A stretch of 64,000 nt of DNA from Virgibacillus halotolerans (GCF_016908515.1 NZ_JAFBEA010000007.1:1-64000); one strand, 5' to 3'. Shown: positions 1 to 9,194, counted from the first letter of the stretch. Program-made: numbers and translations. Notes: generated from the sequence alone by a model not told the origin.

Positions 1-89
1 TCCTTTCTATATACGATATTTTTGTGGTTAAAAACATTGTATATAGGGTTTGATGATTGACCCTTTTCTATTTACACAATTATACGGAC

Positions 90-302
90 TTAATCTGTTA
101 ATCCTCCGTTATCTGTTCCGTAACCTCTTGCTACACTATCCCCTAAAATTACAATGCGCTTCATCTTTTTTAAATTGGTACGGATTGTCTGCTTCTTTAT
201 ATGGAGCTTCTTTGTTTGCATATAATATTTGATACCTACAAATGCAGCCCCTGAAATAATAATAGGTGATGTAATAACTCTCCTTTTATTCATCGATCTC
301 AC
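90..302 (-). pseudogene. 3'-truncated SGNH/GDSL hydrolase remnant
   Basis: A 70-codon frame starts with a basic N-terminus and one membrane-spanning stretch (about residues 10-27). It then enters the GDSL block IVILGDSVARGYG, where the Ser is the expected nucleophile of SGNH hydrolases. A TAA stop follows about 10 residues later. GDSL hydrolases usually exceed 180 residues and need the later Gly, Asn and Asp-His blocks, all of which are missing. The 89 bases downstream are AT-rich with no continuation in any frame. I read it as a decayed gene. A frameshift with the remainder lost outside the window is the alternative. Confidence 0.6.
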
Positions 303-435
303 TTCCCACTTTAAAGGTACGTCTTACTACTAATATACCCTGAAGACATGGAAATTGTTTGTATACAACGGAAAAAAATATTTTAAATTAAATAATGAAA
401 AACGTTCCCTTCACAGAAGAGAACGTTCTTTGCGA

Positions 436-1383
436 TTAACTATCGACTTTATATCCGATATGTTCAAGCATTGCTCTGGTCATCTTGTCAATGTCATACT
501 TTGCTTTAAAGCCCCATTCTTTTGTTGCTGCTGAACTGTCTATATGATTTGGCCAACTCTCGGCAATTTCCTGTCTTATTGGATCAATATCATATGACAA
601 CGTAAAATCCGGGATATATTTTTGAATTGCTTTGGCAAAATCCTTTGGTGCTGCAGATATTGCAGAAATATTAAACGCATTACGATGCTTTAGATTGGTC
701 GGGTCTGCTTCCATTAATTGAATGATTGCGTCCAATGCATCGGGCATATACATCATATCCATATATGTATTTTCTGCAATATAAGAACTATATGCTTTGT
801 GCTTCATTGCTTCATAATATATTTCGACCGCATAATCTGTTGTGCCCCCGCCAGGTGGTGTCGCATGCGATATAAGACCCGGATAACGAACGCCACGCGT
901 ATCTAAACCAAAATGATTGTAATAATAGTCACAAAGCAGTTCCCCAGCAACTTTATTTACGCCATACATGGTTGTCGGTCGTTGCAATGTATCCTGAGGC
1001 GTATTATCTTTTGGTGTGGAAGGACCGAATGCACCGATTGAGCTTGGTGTAAAAAATTGCAAATCAAGTTCTCGAGCAACCTCCAACGCATTAACAAGCC
1101 CCCCCATATTCAAGTCCCAGGCAAGTTTCGGTTTTTTCTCGGCATTTGCTGATAATAATGCTGCCAGATGCATGATCGTGTCAACCTGATGCTCCTTTGC
1201 TACGCTGTAAAGGCGATCCGCATCTGTAACGTCCACCGTTTCAAATGGTAATTCATCAGATTGACCAGCACGCTTTCGTATATCTGTTCCAATTACATTC
1301 GTATCCCCATAGATGTCACGCAGTTTTTCGACAAGTTCTGAACCTATTTGTCCAAGTGCGCCAGTAACTAATATTTTCTTCAT
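436..1383 (-). CDS. tdh: L-threonine 3-dehydrogenase, SDR/epimerase type
   Basis: A 315-residue extended short-chain dehydrogenase. The N-terminal [15 protein letters not shown] carries the GxxGxxG NAD loop, and [10 protein letters not shown] carries the catalytic YxxxK. Strong similarity to the non-zinc, epimerase-like threonine dehydrogenases is what I recognise. These oxidise L-threonine to 2-amino-3-ketobutyrate in the cytoplasm. The open frame extends to 1476, but the ATG at 1383 is preceded by GAGAGG at good spacing and opens directly on the Rossmann strand, so I take it as the start. It lies downstream of kbl on the same strand, and the two enzymes convert threonine to glycine and acetyl-CoA in succession. 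A generic NAD-dependent epimerase is the alternative; kbl linkage makes Tdh much more likely. Confidence 0.85.
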   Translation of the reverse strand: MKKILVTGALGQIGSELVEKLRDIYGDTNVIGTDIRKRAGQSDELPFETVDVTDADRLYSVAKEHQVDTIMHLAALLSANAEKKPKLAWDLNMGGLVNALEVARELDLQFFTPSSIGAFGPSTPKDNTPQDTLQRPTTMYGVNKVAGELLCDYYYNHFGLDTRGVRYPGLISHATPPGGGTTDYAVEIYYEAMKHKAYSSYIAENTYMDMMYMPDALDAIIQLMEADPTNLKHRNAFNISAISAAPKDFAKAIQKYIPDFTLSYDIDPIRQEIAESWPNHIDSSAATKEWGFKAKYDIDKMTRAMLEHIGYKVDS

Positions 1384-1480
1384 TACTTTAAATCCTCTCT
1401 TCAGCGGTAAAATACGGTAAAGTTTAGAAAACTTGGCATACACCGCCAAGCCTTTAGTCGTTTGCCTTAGTTGCACTTAT

Positions 1481-1512
1481 GCAGTAAGAAAGTAGTTATA
1501 CTTTCTTACTGC
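1481..1512 (-). other. intercistronic hairpin between kbl and tdh
   Basis: Arms GCAGTAAGAAAGTA (1481-1494) and its exact complement (1499-1512) enclose a 4-base loop. The 14-bp perfect stem begins at the kbl stop codon. No U-tract follows on the minus strand, so it looks like an mRNA-stability or processing element rather than an efficient terminator. Confidence 0.6.
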
Positions 1513-2702
1513 TAAATCAATCCCATCTCTTTACCCACTTTTTCATAAACTGCGATTGCTTCGTCCAGCATTTTCTCTGTATGTGCTGCTGTAGGCATAT
1601 TACGAACACGTCCAGTCCCTTTTGGAACAGTTGGAAATACAATTGCTTTTGCATAAACACCTTCTTCATATAGTCGTTTACTGAATTTCTGTGATTGATT
1701 TTCGTCACCGATGATACATGGTGTAATTGGTGTCTCACTTTTACCGATATCAAAGCCAATGTGCTTTAGTCCTTCTTTCAGGTAATTGCCGTTTTTCCAG
1801 AGCTTTTCATTTAACGCTGTACTTTCCATTAAAAGCTCTACCGCTCTTGTGCTCGCCTTCGCATCGGCAGGTGAAACCGCAGTTGAGAAAAGAAACGGAC
1901 GGGATCGAACTTTGAGCCAATCGATCAGGTTTTCCTTGCCCGCAACGTAACCCCCAATCACGCCAATCGCTTTTGATAATGTTCCCATTTGGAAATCCAC
2001 TTTATCCTGTAGTCCAAAATGTTTCACAGTTCCTGCACCTTTTCCAAGCACACCTGAACCATGTGCATCATCCACATAGGTAATTAAATCAAATTCCTCA
2101 GCGATTTCAACAATCTCCGGAAGCTTTGCGATGTCGCCATCCATGGAAAATACGCCATCTGTAATTACCATAATTTTATTATACATCCCAGATTCTACCG
2201 CTTCTTTTGCCTTTTGACGAAGGTCGTTCATGTCTGAATGATTGACACGAATAATTTTTGCCTTGGATAAACGACAGCCATCAATAATTGATGCATGATT
2301 TAATTCATCGGAGAGAATCGCATCATTTTTATCCATTACAGCTGAAATAGCCGCCATGTTACAGTTAAATCCGGATTGATAGGAAATAACCGCTTCCGTT
2401 CCTTTAAATGCCGCGAGCTTTTCCTCAAGCTCAATGTGAAGGTCAAGCGTACCATTAATTGTACGCACAGCCCCCGATCCAACACCATGGGATTCTACCG
2501 CCTCTTTGGCAACCTTCTTCAAACGGTCATCTGTTGCCAGCCCTAAATAGTTATTGGATGACAGGTTAATAAGCTCCCTGCCTTCCACCGTGATCTTGGG
2601 TCCATTGGCACCTTGTACAGGATCGATTTCATTATATAGTCCATGTTCTTTTAATTCCGCAATATTTTCATTTAAAAATTGATCTAATGCTCTGCTCGTC
2701 AC
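1512..2702 (-). CDS. kbl: glycine C-acetyltransferase (2-amino-3-ketobutyrate CoA ligase)
   Basis: A 396-residue fold-type I PLP enzyme of the alpha-oxoamine synthase family. GTLSKAIG contains the PLP-binding Lys, DDAHGSG the Asp/His cofactor contacts, and [11 protein letters not shown] the typical N-terminal block. It cleaves 2-amino-3-ketobutyrate with CoA to glycine plus acetyl-CoA. Family length is about 395, so it is complete. The start is GTG at 2702 with GGAGG about 8 bases upstream. It is the first gene of a kbl-tdh pair. Two cre-like sites lie just upstream, suggesting CcpA control of threonine catabolism. Other alpha-oxoamine synthases (BioF, HemA) are less likely because of the tdh partner. 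Confidence 0.9.
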   Translation of the reverse strand: MTSRALDQFLNENIAELKEHGLYNEIDPVQGANGPKITVEGRELINLSSNNYLGLATDDRLKKVAKEAVESHGVGSGAVRTINGTLDLHIELEEKLAAFKGTEAVISYQSGFNCNMAAISAVMDKNDAILSDELNHASIIDGCRLSKAKIIRVNHSDMNDLRQKAKEAVESGMYNKIMVITDGVFSMDGDIAKLPEIVEIAEEFDLITYVDDAHGSGVLGKGAGTVKHFGLQDKVDFQMGTLSKAIGVIGGYVAGKENLIDWLKVRSRPFLFSTAVSPADAKASTRAVELLMESTALNEKLWKNGNYLKEGLKHIGFDIGKSETPITPCIIGDENQSQKFSKRLYEEGVYAKAIVFPTVPKGTGRVRNMPTAAHTEKMLDEAIAVYEKVGKEMGLI

Positions 2703-2722
2703 TGTTGGTTCCTCCCTCGTTA

Positions 2723-2736
2723 TGTAAGCGCTTTAT
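2723..2736 (-). promoter_or_regulatory. candidate CcpA (cre) site, proximal
   Basis: TGTAAGCGCTTTAT fits the consensus TGWAANCGNTNWCA except for the last two positions. It lies between the kbl ribosome site and its probable promoter, a position compatible with roadblock repression by CcpA. Called from consensus only. Confidence 0.4.
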
Positions 2737-2789
2737 TTATTGTTCATCTTCATTTTAACATAAAGCCAATCAAATGTTTATACTCTATC

Positions 2790-2803
2790 TGAAAGCGTTA
2801 ATA
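2790..2803 (-). promoter_or_regulatory. candidate CcpA (cre) site, distal
   Basis: TGAAAGCGTTAATA matches 13 of 14 positions of TGWAANCGNTNWCA. It sits about 90 bases upstream of kbl. Together with the proximal site it suggests glucose repression of the threonine-degradation pair. Confidence 0.45.
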
Positions 2804-2877
2804 GTAAAATTATTTCGTTTATCAGATTTATTTTTTAAGAAATCCAATCTACGTCGGAAGCTTCTACTTTTTTTCTT

Positions 2878-2910
2878 TTAAAAAAACCTTCTGAATTAAT
2901 CAGAAGGTTT
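2878..2910 (-). terminator. rho-independent terminator of the 2896-3285 gene
   Basis: An 11-bp stem (AAACCTTCTGA and its complement) overlaps the last codons of the gene. On the minus strand it runs into a T-tract. Confidence 0.75.
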
Positions 2911-3285
2911 ATCGTTAGGTCGTACTTCTCTTGCTTTTATAATAATACCTGCTAAAAAGAGAATTGCTGCAAAAATTGCGGTATAGAGCCCCGCACCCGC
3001 AACACCAATCGTTGCTCCCATATATTCTGCTGACGAAGAAGTTGCATAATAGACTAAAAATAGTACCGAAAAAATCGCCAAAGCCAGTCCAGCCATTAAA
3101 TTCATTGATTTATTTGCAAGCACCATGTACAACGGGTAAATAAATAGAATAAATACGAAATAACCCTCCTGTTGAAATCCGTTTAAGCTAAATAGGGCAA
3201 CGGTTACCCATGGCATAAATAAGGAAATAATATACAAGATTGCTGCCAATACAACGAATAAGCCGCCAGTTCCCCATCTCCGCAC
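2896..3285 (-). CDS. small integral membrane protein, function unknown
   Basis: 129 residues with four hydrophobic segments (about 8-30, 40-60, 64-83 and 88-113) and a charged C-terminal tail ending NDKPSD. I do not recognise the family. It has its own terminator and stands alone between kbl and a small secreted peptide gene on the other strand. Uniform spacing of the helices and the start near a Shine-Dalgarno-like AGGAGG support a real gene. Confidence 0.65.
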   Translation of the reverse strand: MRRWGTGGLFVVLAAILYIISLFMPWVTVALFSLNGFQQEGYFVFILFIYPLYMVLANKSMNLMAGLALAIFSVLFLVYYATSSSAEYMGATIGVAGAGLYTAIFAAILFLAGIIIKAREVRPNDKPSD

Positions 3286-3477
3286 GATTTTCCAACCTCC
3301 TATATATTGTATAAATCTATCCTAATCTATCAGAATCGGCTTGTCTATTAATTAGCCATGAATATACTTACATCTTTGTAAGATTTACCAGTGAAATTGT
3401 CATATAAAACAATGGTACTGTCGGAGATTTTTTCATATAATCTAAGATAGATATTACCTACTGGGGAGAGAAATGTT

Positions 3478-3633
3478 ATGAAGAAAATGCTAATCGCTTT
3501 GTTTATCGTGTTTATTTTGGGATTTGGAATCGTGGGTTATACGCAGGCAACAGCGGATACAAACAAAATTATTAATGAAGATCATTTGGAGACAATCGAA
3601 TCATCATATATCGGAAGAAGTTTAGGTGTTTAA
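3478..3633 (+). CDS. 51-residue secreted or membrane-anchored peptide
   Basis: Starts MKKMLIALFIVFILGFGIVG, a basic N-terminus and one hydrophobic segment ending with TQATA, which is a plausible signal-peptidase site. About 25 mature residues follow, rich in Asp/Glu and ending GRSLGV. GGGGAGAG stands 7-8 bases before the ATG, and a hairpin terminator follows the stop. Function is unknown. It could be an exported peptide or a single-pass membrane microprotein. Confidence 0.55.
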   Translation: MKKMLIALFIVFILGFGIVGYTQATADTNKIINEDHLETIESSYIGRSLGV

Positions 3634-3644
3634 TAGATACAAAG

Positions 3645-3679
3645 AAAAGGAAAGCAACATAATAGCATGCTTTCCTTTA
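3645..3679. terminator. hairpin between converging genes
   Basis: GGAAAGCA pairs with TGCTTTCC (3649-3656 with 3668-3675). It has an A-rich left flank and a T-rich right flank, so it can serve both the small peptide gene (+) and the LysM-3D gene (-). Confidence 0.6.
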
Positions 3680-3714
3680 CCCATCTATTTAATTGTTTGT
3701 TTCATTCGTCAAAA

Positions 3715-4551
3715 TTAATCTAGGATCGTTACATTAACAGTTTTTACGCCCCAGTTGTTAGCTTCGCCTTTTGTTGGAACATGAACATCAATTTTATTAC
3801 CATTGATTGCACCACCAACGTCAGCTGCTGTTGCTTCACCATAGCCTTCAACATGTACTTTTGAACCTAGTGGAATAACACTTGGATCAACTGCAATAAC
3901 TTTAGCATTTGGATTCGCATTTAAGTCGACACCTGTTGATGTAACACCTGAACATCCATCACATTGACCTGTGTATGCTGTTGCAGATACTGAAATTGTT
4001 TTGCCTTCTGGGCTTTTATCGCCTTCATCATTGGAAGCTTCTTCTTTTGCTTCTTTTTTTGGCTCTTCTTTTGGTTCAGCTTTAGTTTCTTTCTTTGGCT
4101 CTGTTTTCACTTCTTCTTTAGGAGCCTTTTTCGTTTCTTGTTTTGGTTCTGCCTTTTTCTCTGTAGCAGGTGCTTTTTCTTTATCTGCTACTTGTGTACC
4201 ATTCACTGATAACTCCTGACCGGTAACAATTAAGTCTGATTTAAGATCGTTCCAGTCTTTTAACTTACTTACCGTTGTATCGTGATCTTTACTTATACTA
4301 CCAAGTGTATCTCCCTTTTCAACTACATACTTTTCAACTTCATTGTCAATAACAATTTCCTGTTTTGGTTGAATGGTAGTAGATTTCAATTCATTTATTT
4401 CAACGAGTTCATCAACGGTAGTATTATATTGATCTGCGATATTCCACAGGCTATCTCCCTCTTTAACGTCGTACGATTCTGCTGAAACACTTGATACTGC
4501 TGTTCCAGACACGATGACACCTACTGCGAGTGCCGCTACTAATTTTTTCAT
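3715..4551 (-). CDS. secreted cell-wall protein: two LysM domains plus a 3D domain (YocH-like)
   Basis: 278 residues: a signal peptide to about residue 24 (SSVSAES), LysM 1 (27-70, YDVKEGDSLWNIADQYN), LysM 2 (74-116, YVVEKGDTLGSISKDH), a Lys/Glu/Pro-rich linker (about 120-185), and a C-terminal 3D domain. The three signature aspartates are visible in AVDPS, AADVGG and KIDVH. 3D domains have an MltA-like barrel and act on peptidoglycan. LysM domains anchor to GlcNAc chains. The closest recognised relative is B. subtilis YocH, a wall-turnover protein controlled by WalKR. TGTAAT and TGTAAC half-sites occur upstream (4640-4675), but their spacing does not fit the WalR box, so I do not claim it. 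Confidence 0.85.
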   Translation of the reverse strand: MKKLVAALAVGVIVSGTAVSSVSAESYDVKEGDSLWNIADQYNTTVDELVEINELKSTTIQPKQEIVIDNEVEKYVVEKGDTLGSISKDHDTTVSKLKDWNDLKSDLIVTGQELSVNGTQVADKEKAPATEKKAEPKQETKKAPKEEVKTEPKKETKAEPKEEPKKEAKEEASNDEGDKSPEGKTISVSATAYTGQCDGCSGVTSTGVDLNANPNAKVIAVDPSVIPLGSKVHVEGYGEATAADVGGAINGNKIDVHVPTKGEANNWGVKTVNVTILD

Positions 4552-4753
4552 TAAGTAGTCCCTCCTTAAATTTCTAACATTGCCTATACTATCACACGCC
4601 TATAGCCAATGCAGTTACAGAAACTTTAAGAGTCTGTTACAAGCATTACAGAAAGTCGCCTTATGTTACAATTGTAATATAAATGAGACAAAAGTCGGTT
4701 ATTTTAGCCATTTAGCAATACTATAGTCATAGCTTAACGTTCTCTTAATAAGC

Positions 4754-4785
4754 AAAAACACATCCAGTTTATAAATCGGATGTGT
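4754..4785 (-). terminator. terminator of the DHA2 transporter gene
   Basis: ACACATCC (4758-4765) pairs with GGATGTGT (4778-4785). On the minus strand it is followed by a TTTTTG run. The stem overlaps the stop codon region of the gene. Confidence 0.65.
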
Positions 4786-6301
4786 TTTGTCTTCTTCTAT
4801 ATAAGTAAATTCCCAATAATAATACAAGAATAGATAGTACTGCTGCAGTAAAGAACATTTGTGAAAAACCACTTTGGATGATTTCCTGAACTTTGATCAT
4901 CACCGCATCCCTTCGTTCTGGGTTAGCGATTTTTTCTATACTATTAATTAAATGGCCATAATTATCCTCCGAAACAGTGAGCTTTTCACCGAAGCTTTGC
5001 TGGATAGCAGGTTCTATTTTTGTGAATGCACCTGTGATAAATCCAGCGTATAACGTCGGAAATAATGTTAGCCCGATTTGTCTTACTAATGATAATGTTC
5101 CTAGCGCAGATCCTTGCTCCCCCTCAATAGCACTTTCACCAACTAGAACATTAAGTGGCGCACCGAGTAAAATACCTAATCCAATACCTGCAAGCATGCT
5201 GGCAAGTACAAATGTCATAAATCCGTCTACCCATAAGGGAAATAGCAAGAAGCCAACGACGCCAACAATCCCTGATAAGATAATTGTTTTAACTGCGCCA
5301 TATTTATCTGTGAATACCCCGCCAAGGCCAGCTCCTATCCCGGAAGCGACTGCCAACGGGGTTAGCCAATAGCCAGCATGTTCGACAGGCACTTGTAATA
5401 CTTGCTGTACAAAGGAAGGAATAAAAATAATTCCGGATAAAAAACCACCTGAAAGCAGTCCAAGTATCAATGTAACCTGAAATAATCTGTTCCTGAGTAA
5501 AGAAAAAGCGAGAATCGGGTCGCCACCTATTTTTTCAACACTTCGCTCATGAAAGATTAAAAAGACGAGCAATGTGATACCCACAATTAAAAATGGTGCA
5601 ACATCCAATTGGGTCATACTGTGAAGAAATGCTGTACTATTTAACTGCGTAATCCCGTACATTAATGCCAAGATCCCAAGGGATAATAAAATCGTCCCTT
5701 TGAAATCCAATGGTTTAGTAGTTCCAGGATTGGATTCTTCTATTTTAAGAAAACCGAAGAGGATTAAAAAGGCTGCGATTGGTATATTAATTAGGAACAT
5801 CCAATGCCATGAACCAGTCAAGCTCAGAATAACTGCCCCCAAATTGGGACCGATTACCGCTGATAGTCCATGCATCCCACCTAACATCCCTAAAGCTTTT
5901 CCCTGCTTTTCCTTTGGCAATGTGGATAAAATATGTGAGCTACCAATAATGAAAATCCCACCACCGCCAAATGCCTGAAGCAGGCGGGCAGCTAAAAGAA
6001 AAACGAAATTGGGACTTAGCGCAACGAGCAATGAGCCTAAGCCAAAAAGCGCTATTTCTATGATAAATAATCGTCTTCTACCATAACGATCGGATAACTT
6101 GCCAATCACAGGTACACTAATAGCTATACCGAGTGTATATAAGGTAATACTCCATGTGCCCCAGGAAGGCGATACATTAAATGAATCATTAATGGTTGTT
6201 AATGCCGTGCTAATGATTCCATTATCCATCCCTGCCATAAATACGCCGATCGTAAATAGCGTAATCGCCCATCCTTGTGAGGACTTACTTTTTTTCATCA
6301 T
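4769..6301 (-). CDS. MFS drug:H+ antiporter, DHA2 family (14 TM)
   Basis: 510 residues with about 14 predicted membrane helices. The MFS motif A block GKLSDRYGRRRLF lies between helices 2 and 3. The motif C-like ...GMHGLSAVIGPNLGAV in helix 5 is typical of proton antiporters. Length and helix count fit the EmrB/QacA (DHA2) family, which export drugs, dyes or organic solutes across the cytoplasmic membrane. No membrane-fusion partner or regulator is adjacent, so the substrate cannot be deduced. The start is one of two adjacent ATG codons behind GGAGCTGG. Confidence 0.85.
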   Translation of the reverse strand: MMKKSKSSQGWAITLFTIGVFMAGMDNGIISTALTTINDSFNVSPSWGTWSITLYTLGIAISVPVIGKLSDRYGRRRLFIIEIALFGLGSLLVALSPNFVFLLAARLLQAFGGGGIFIIGSSHILSTLPKEKQGKALGMLGGMHGLSAVIGPNLGAVILSLTGSWHWMFLINIPIAAFLILFGFLKIEESNPGTTKPLDFKGTILLSLGILALMYGITQLNSTAFLHSMTQLDVAPFLIVGITLLVFLIFHERSVEKIGGDPILAFSLLRNRLFQVTLILGLLSGGFLSGIIFIPSFVQQVLQVPVEHAGYWLTPLAVASGIGAGLGGVFTDKYGAVKTIILSGIVGVVGFLLFPLWVDGFMTFVLASMLAGIGLGILLGAPLNVLVGESAIEGEQGSALGTLSLVRQIGLTLFPTLYAGFITGAFTKIEPAIQQSFGEKLTVSEDNYGHLINSIEKIANPERRDAVMIKVQEIIQSGFSQMFFTAAVLSILVLLLGIYLYRRRQNTSDL

Positions 6302-6330
6302 TTTACCAGCTCCAGCATATTACAATATAC

Positions 6331-6357
6331 AAAAAGGCTCATCATGATGAGCCCTTT
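6331..6357 (-). terminator. terminator of the DUF1002 gene
   Basis: An exact 18-base palindrome (GGCTCATCA and its complement, 6336-6353) is followed on the minus strand by TTTTTG. It lies 27 bases after the stop of the upstream DUF1002 gene. Confidence 0.7.
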
Positions 6358-6383
6358 GATAACGCGATGCATTAATCAAATAA

Positions 6384-7298
6384 TCATTTAAACAAATTAC
6401 TAATCTGGTCAAAAAGTGATTTGAAAAAGTTTGCTACCTTTTCCCAGAAGCCTTCATCCAATCCCAATTCATCCATTTTATCTTTTACGGTGGAAGCTAA
6501 ATCTTCCAATTGATCTTTCACCTTACCGAAGTCAATATCCAAGTCCCGCATTTTTTCAAATAGATCAATCAGTAATTGACGGTCTGCATCATTTAATGAT
6601 ATGTCCAGTTTATCCAATTGTTCTTTAACGATTTTCTCCACATCTTCTTTGGTTGCCGGGTTTTGATCGGCAATTTCTTTTTTGATTTCTGTTAGCAATT
6701 CCGTTACTTTTTCCTGACTCATGCCATCTTTTTTCGCTAAATCTGTAGCAACGTCCAATTCTTCGTTTGCTATTTCCATACGATCTTTATCCAGTTCCTC
6801 GCCATCCACATCATAAGCCTTGTAAATACCAGTTAAAGCGGAATGCCCACTCACTTTCACTGGGGAGACAACATCTACAGTCGCATCCTCTACACCTGCT
6901 GTTAACAGTGCATTGGCATACATCTCTTTTGTCACTTCTGTAATATTATCTTGTGTAACAATATTAATCGTTAAGCCATTACCCTTTTCCTGTTTAACAA
7001 TTTTTGCTGAAGAAAACATGCGGGAATTCGGATCACCATCAATATAATTGGCAATATCCTGACCTGTTACATTATATTCCTCTACAGTACTGGAATCTGT
7101 TACTTCCAAAAGTTCACGAACCTCAGCCTTCTGATCATCTGTTAGCGTATCGCCATAGACAACAATTGGTACGCCAAGTTTTTCATTAATGCTATCTGTG
7201 TCCGTTGCGCCACCATCTGCACTCACTGGGGTAGAGAGTCCTGTAACTAAACCTACTATTAATAACAACGACATAAGTATTCTTAATTTATATTTCAT
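6384..7298 (-). CDS. secreted DUF1002 protein (YpuA-like)
   Basis: 304 residues. A signal peptide (about 1-28, ending TPVSADGG) precedes a DUF1002-type mixed domain (about 40-215). The C-terminus is charged and helical (about 215-304, many Lys/Asp/Glu), with a hydrophobic amphipathic end FWEKVANFFKSLFDQ. I recognise the family from Bacillus YpuA. Its biochemical role is unknown to me. It is monocistronic, with a clear AAAGGAG ribosome site and its own terminator. It probably acts at the envelope. Confidence 0.7.
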   Translation of the reverse strand: MKYKLRILMSLLLIVGLVTGLSTPVSADGGATDTDSINEKLGVPIVVYGDTLTDDQKAEVRELLEVTDSSTVEEYNVTGQDIANYIDGDPNSRMFSSAKIVKQEKGNGLTINIVTQDNITEVTKEMYANALLTAGVEDATVDVVSPVKVSGHSALTGIYKAYDVDGEELDKDRMEIANEELDVATDLAKKDGMSQEKVTELLTEIKKEIADQNPATKEDVEKIVKEQLDKLDISLNDADRQLLIDLFEKMRDLDIDFGKVKDQLEDLASTVKDKMDELGLDEGFWEKVANFFKSLFDQISNLFK

Positions 7299-7556
7299 GT
7301 TTAGATTTCTCCTTTAACATTTGCGTTATTTTCATTCACTATGGAAGCTTTAACGTGTATTCATAACGTAATGGCTTAAGCATGCTATTATATTATAACG
7401 TTTTACACTCCCGTTGAACATTATTTACCTAAAAATAATTATTATCGACTTAGAATTTGACAAATCAGAAGTCTTGAGCATATTAGTTTTATATTTTTTT
7501 ATTTGCTATATACTTAGGGTAACGAAGTAATTTTTTTAAGAAGGAAGGATATTACA

Positions 7557-8804
7557 ATCGGTTATCAAGAACAAGTTGTAAAACGTAATTTAGCGATCAT
7601 GTGGTTCGCTAACTTTTTTGTTTCTGGCAGTATGACGATGGTACTTCCATTTATCTCATTGTACATCGAATCACTTGGAAACTTTTCCAGTACCTATGTA
7701 CAAAATTGGTCAGGTTGGATATTCGCAATCACGTTTGTTACTGCTTTTATCTTTTCCCCCATCTGGGGACGGATTGGGGATAAATACGGCAGGAAAAACA
7801 TTTTAATTATATCTGCTGTTGGTATTGGTTTATCCGTATTCCTTATGGGATTTGTGACATCCGTCTGGCAGCTCTTTTTATTGCGTATGTTTATGGGAAT
7901 TGTTACGGGATTTATTCCTATGTCCCAAGCATTAATCGCAACACAAACACCAAAAGAAGTTGCAGGGCGTGTACTCGGAACATTACAAACAGGTAGTATT
8001 ACAGGATCATTGATGGGCCCACTGCTCGGTGGTGTATTGGCGGATTCCTTTGGCTACGCCAACACATTCAGATGGGTAGCGATCACTATATTTATTTCTG
8101 CAATACTCGTTTTCTTTGGCATCAAAGAAATTCAAATGAAACTATCCGAAAACAAGGCTGATTATAAATCTTATTCCAGTAAAGAAGTATTACAGCATAT
8201 TTTCCGTAAACCCGTTTTGCTGATCGTCTTACTGTTATCCGTATTGGTTCAAGTAGCCCACTTCAGCGTGCAACCTATTTTATCCTTGTTTGTCGCAGAA
8301 ATTCATGGACCAGCAAGTATTGCATTATTTTCCGGGATGGCATTTTCTGCTGCCGGATTGGGTAACCTACTAATGACGAGGCGCTGGGGAAGATTAGGTG
8401 ACAGGATTGGTTATATAAAAATATTAATCTGCTTGTTATTTATGGCTGGAATTGTCTATTTCCCTGCAGCATTTGTTACAAATATTTGGCAGCTTGTCGG
8501 ATTAAGATTCTTGCTTGGGGTTTCTATCGGTGGAATCGTTCCACTAAGAATCGCTTATATTAGACAGGAAGCGCCATTATCCATGCAAGGTGAGGTACTA
8601 GGTTATAACACAAGCTTACGATTCCTTGGTAATATTATCGGGCCCGCCCTTGGTGGTTTTATAGCCGGATACTTTGGATTCTCTGCTGTGTTTTATGTCA
8701 CGAGTGGTTTACTTGTATTAAGCGGATTTATTATGCTTGTGACCTGGTATAAATACGAGCGCGCTCCAAAGCATTCCCATTCATTATCCCCGAATAAAGG
8801 TTAA
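7557..8804 (+). CDS. MFS transporter, DHA1-like (12 TM), probable ATC start
   Basis: About 415 residues and 12 helices. GRIGDKYGRKN (motif A after helix 2) and the repeated half-motif RWGRLGDRIG between helices 8 and 9 place it among drug/multidrug MFS carriers. The first ordinary start is ATG at 7599, but it has no ribosome site and would remove the usual basic pre-helix-1 segment (QEQVVKRNLAIM). A strong AAGGAAGG at 7541-7548 points instead to the ATC at 7557, 8 bases away. The frame is open from 7518 and contains no ATG, GTG or TTG before 7599. Either a rare ATC start is used or the sequence carries a base change. A terminator follows at once. Confidence 0.8.
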   Translation: MGYQEQVVKRNLAIMWFANFFVSGSMTMVLPFISLYIESLGNFSSTYVQNWSGWIFAITFVTAFIFSPIWGRIGDKYGRKNILIISAVGIGLSVFLMGFVTSVWQLFLLRMFMGIVTGFIPMSQALIATQTPKEVAGRVLGTLQTGSITGSLMGPLLGGVLADSFGYANTFRWVAITIFISAILVFFGIKEIQMKLSENKADYKSYSSKEVLQHIFRKPVLLIVLLLSVLVQVAHFSVQPILSLFVAEIHGPASIALFSGMAFSAAGLGNLLMTRRWGRLGDRIGYIKILICLLFMAGIVYFPAAFVTNIWQLVGLRFLLGVSIGGIVPLRIAYIRQEAPLSMQGEVLGYNTSLRFLGNIIGPALGGFIAGYFGFSAVFYVTSGLLVLSGFIMLVTWYKYERAPKHSHSLSPNKG

Positions 8805-8807
8805 CGA

Positions 8808-8838
8808 AAGCGGAACAGCAAATTGCTTCCGCTTTTTT
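8808..8838 (+). terminator. terminator of the MFS gene
   Basis: AAGCGGAA pairs with TTCCGCTT, followed by TTTT. It lies 3 bases after the stop codon. Confidence 0.8.
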
Positions 8839-8948
8839 CCATGAATGACCAACCAACAAGCTAATGCAGAAATATTGATTTGTTAACCGGGGTATGCTAC
8901 AAATGACAGTGTCATCATTTAGTTTAACAATAGAAAGAAAGTGATACA

Positions 8949-9194
8949 TTGGGTATTGTCGTTGTCGAGGTTTGTGACGGAAATGCAATCACTACAATAG
9001 ATATTGAAGCAATCATCGAAGCAGAATTTCCAGAAGTGGCAGTCTTGATGAATGAATGTTTATCATTCTGTGGTCTTTGTGCTGTAAGACCTTATGCACT
9101 TGTTAATAATAAACGCGTTTTCGGTAAAACACCCGAGGAATGTTTAGATAAGATAAGAATAGCAATCAAAGAAGAACTGGCTGTTTATCAATAA
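8949..9194 (+). CDS. YuzB-like DUF1450 protein
   Basis: 81 residues, TTG start, preceded by GAAAGTGA. Conserved features are the N-terminal strand GIVVVEVC and the cysteine cluster in ECLSFCGLCAVRPYALVN. These match the DUF1450/YuzB family of short Firmicutes proteins, which resemble thioredoxin-like [2Fe-2S] ferredoxin folds. Four cysteines (residues 9, 40, 44 and 47, by my count) could hold a metal or be redox-active. Function is unknown. The gene is single, with a terminator overlapping its last codons. Confidence 0.8.
   Translation: MGIVVVEVCDGNAITTIDIEAIIEAEFPEVAVLMNECLSFCGLCAVRPYALVNNKRVFGKTPEECLDKIRIAIKEELAVYQ

Noticed and set aside
4630-4690. WalR box upstream of the LysM-3D gene
   Set aside because: TGTAAT and TGTAAC half-sites are present, but the spacing is 3 bases rather than the required 5.
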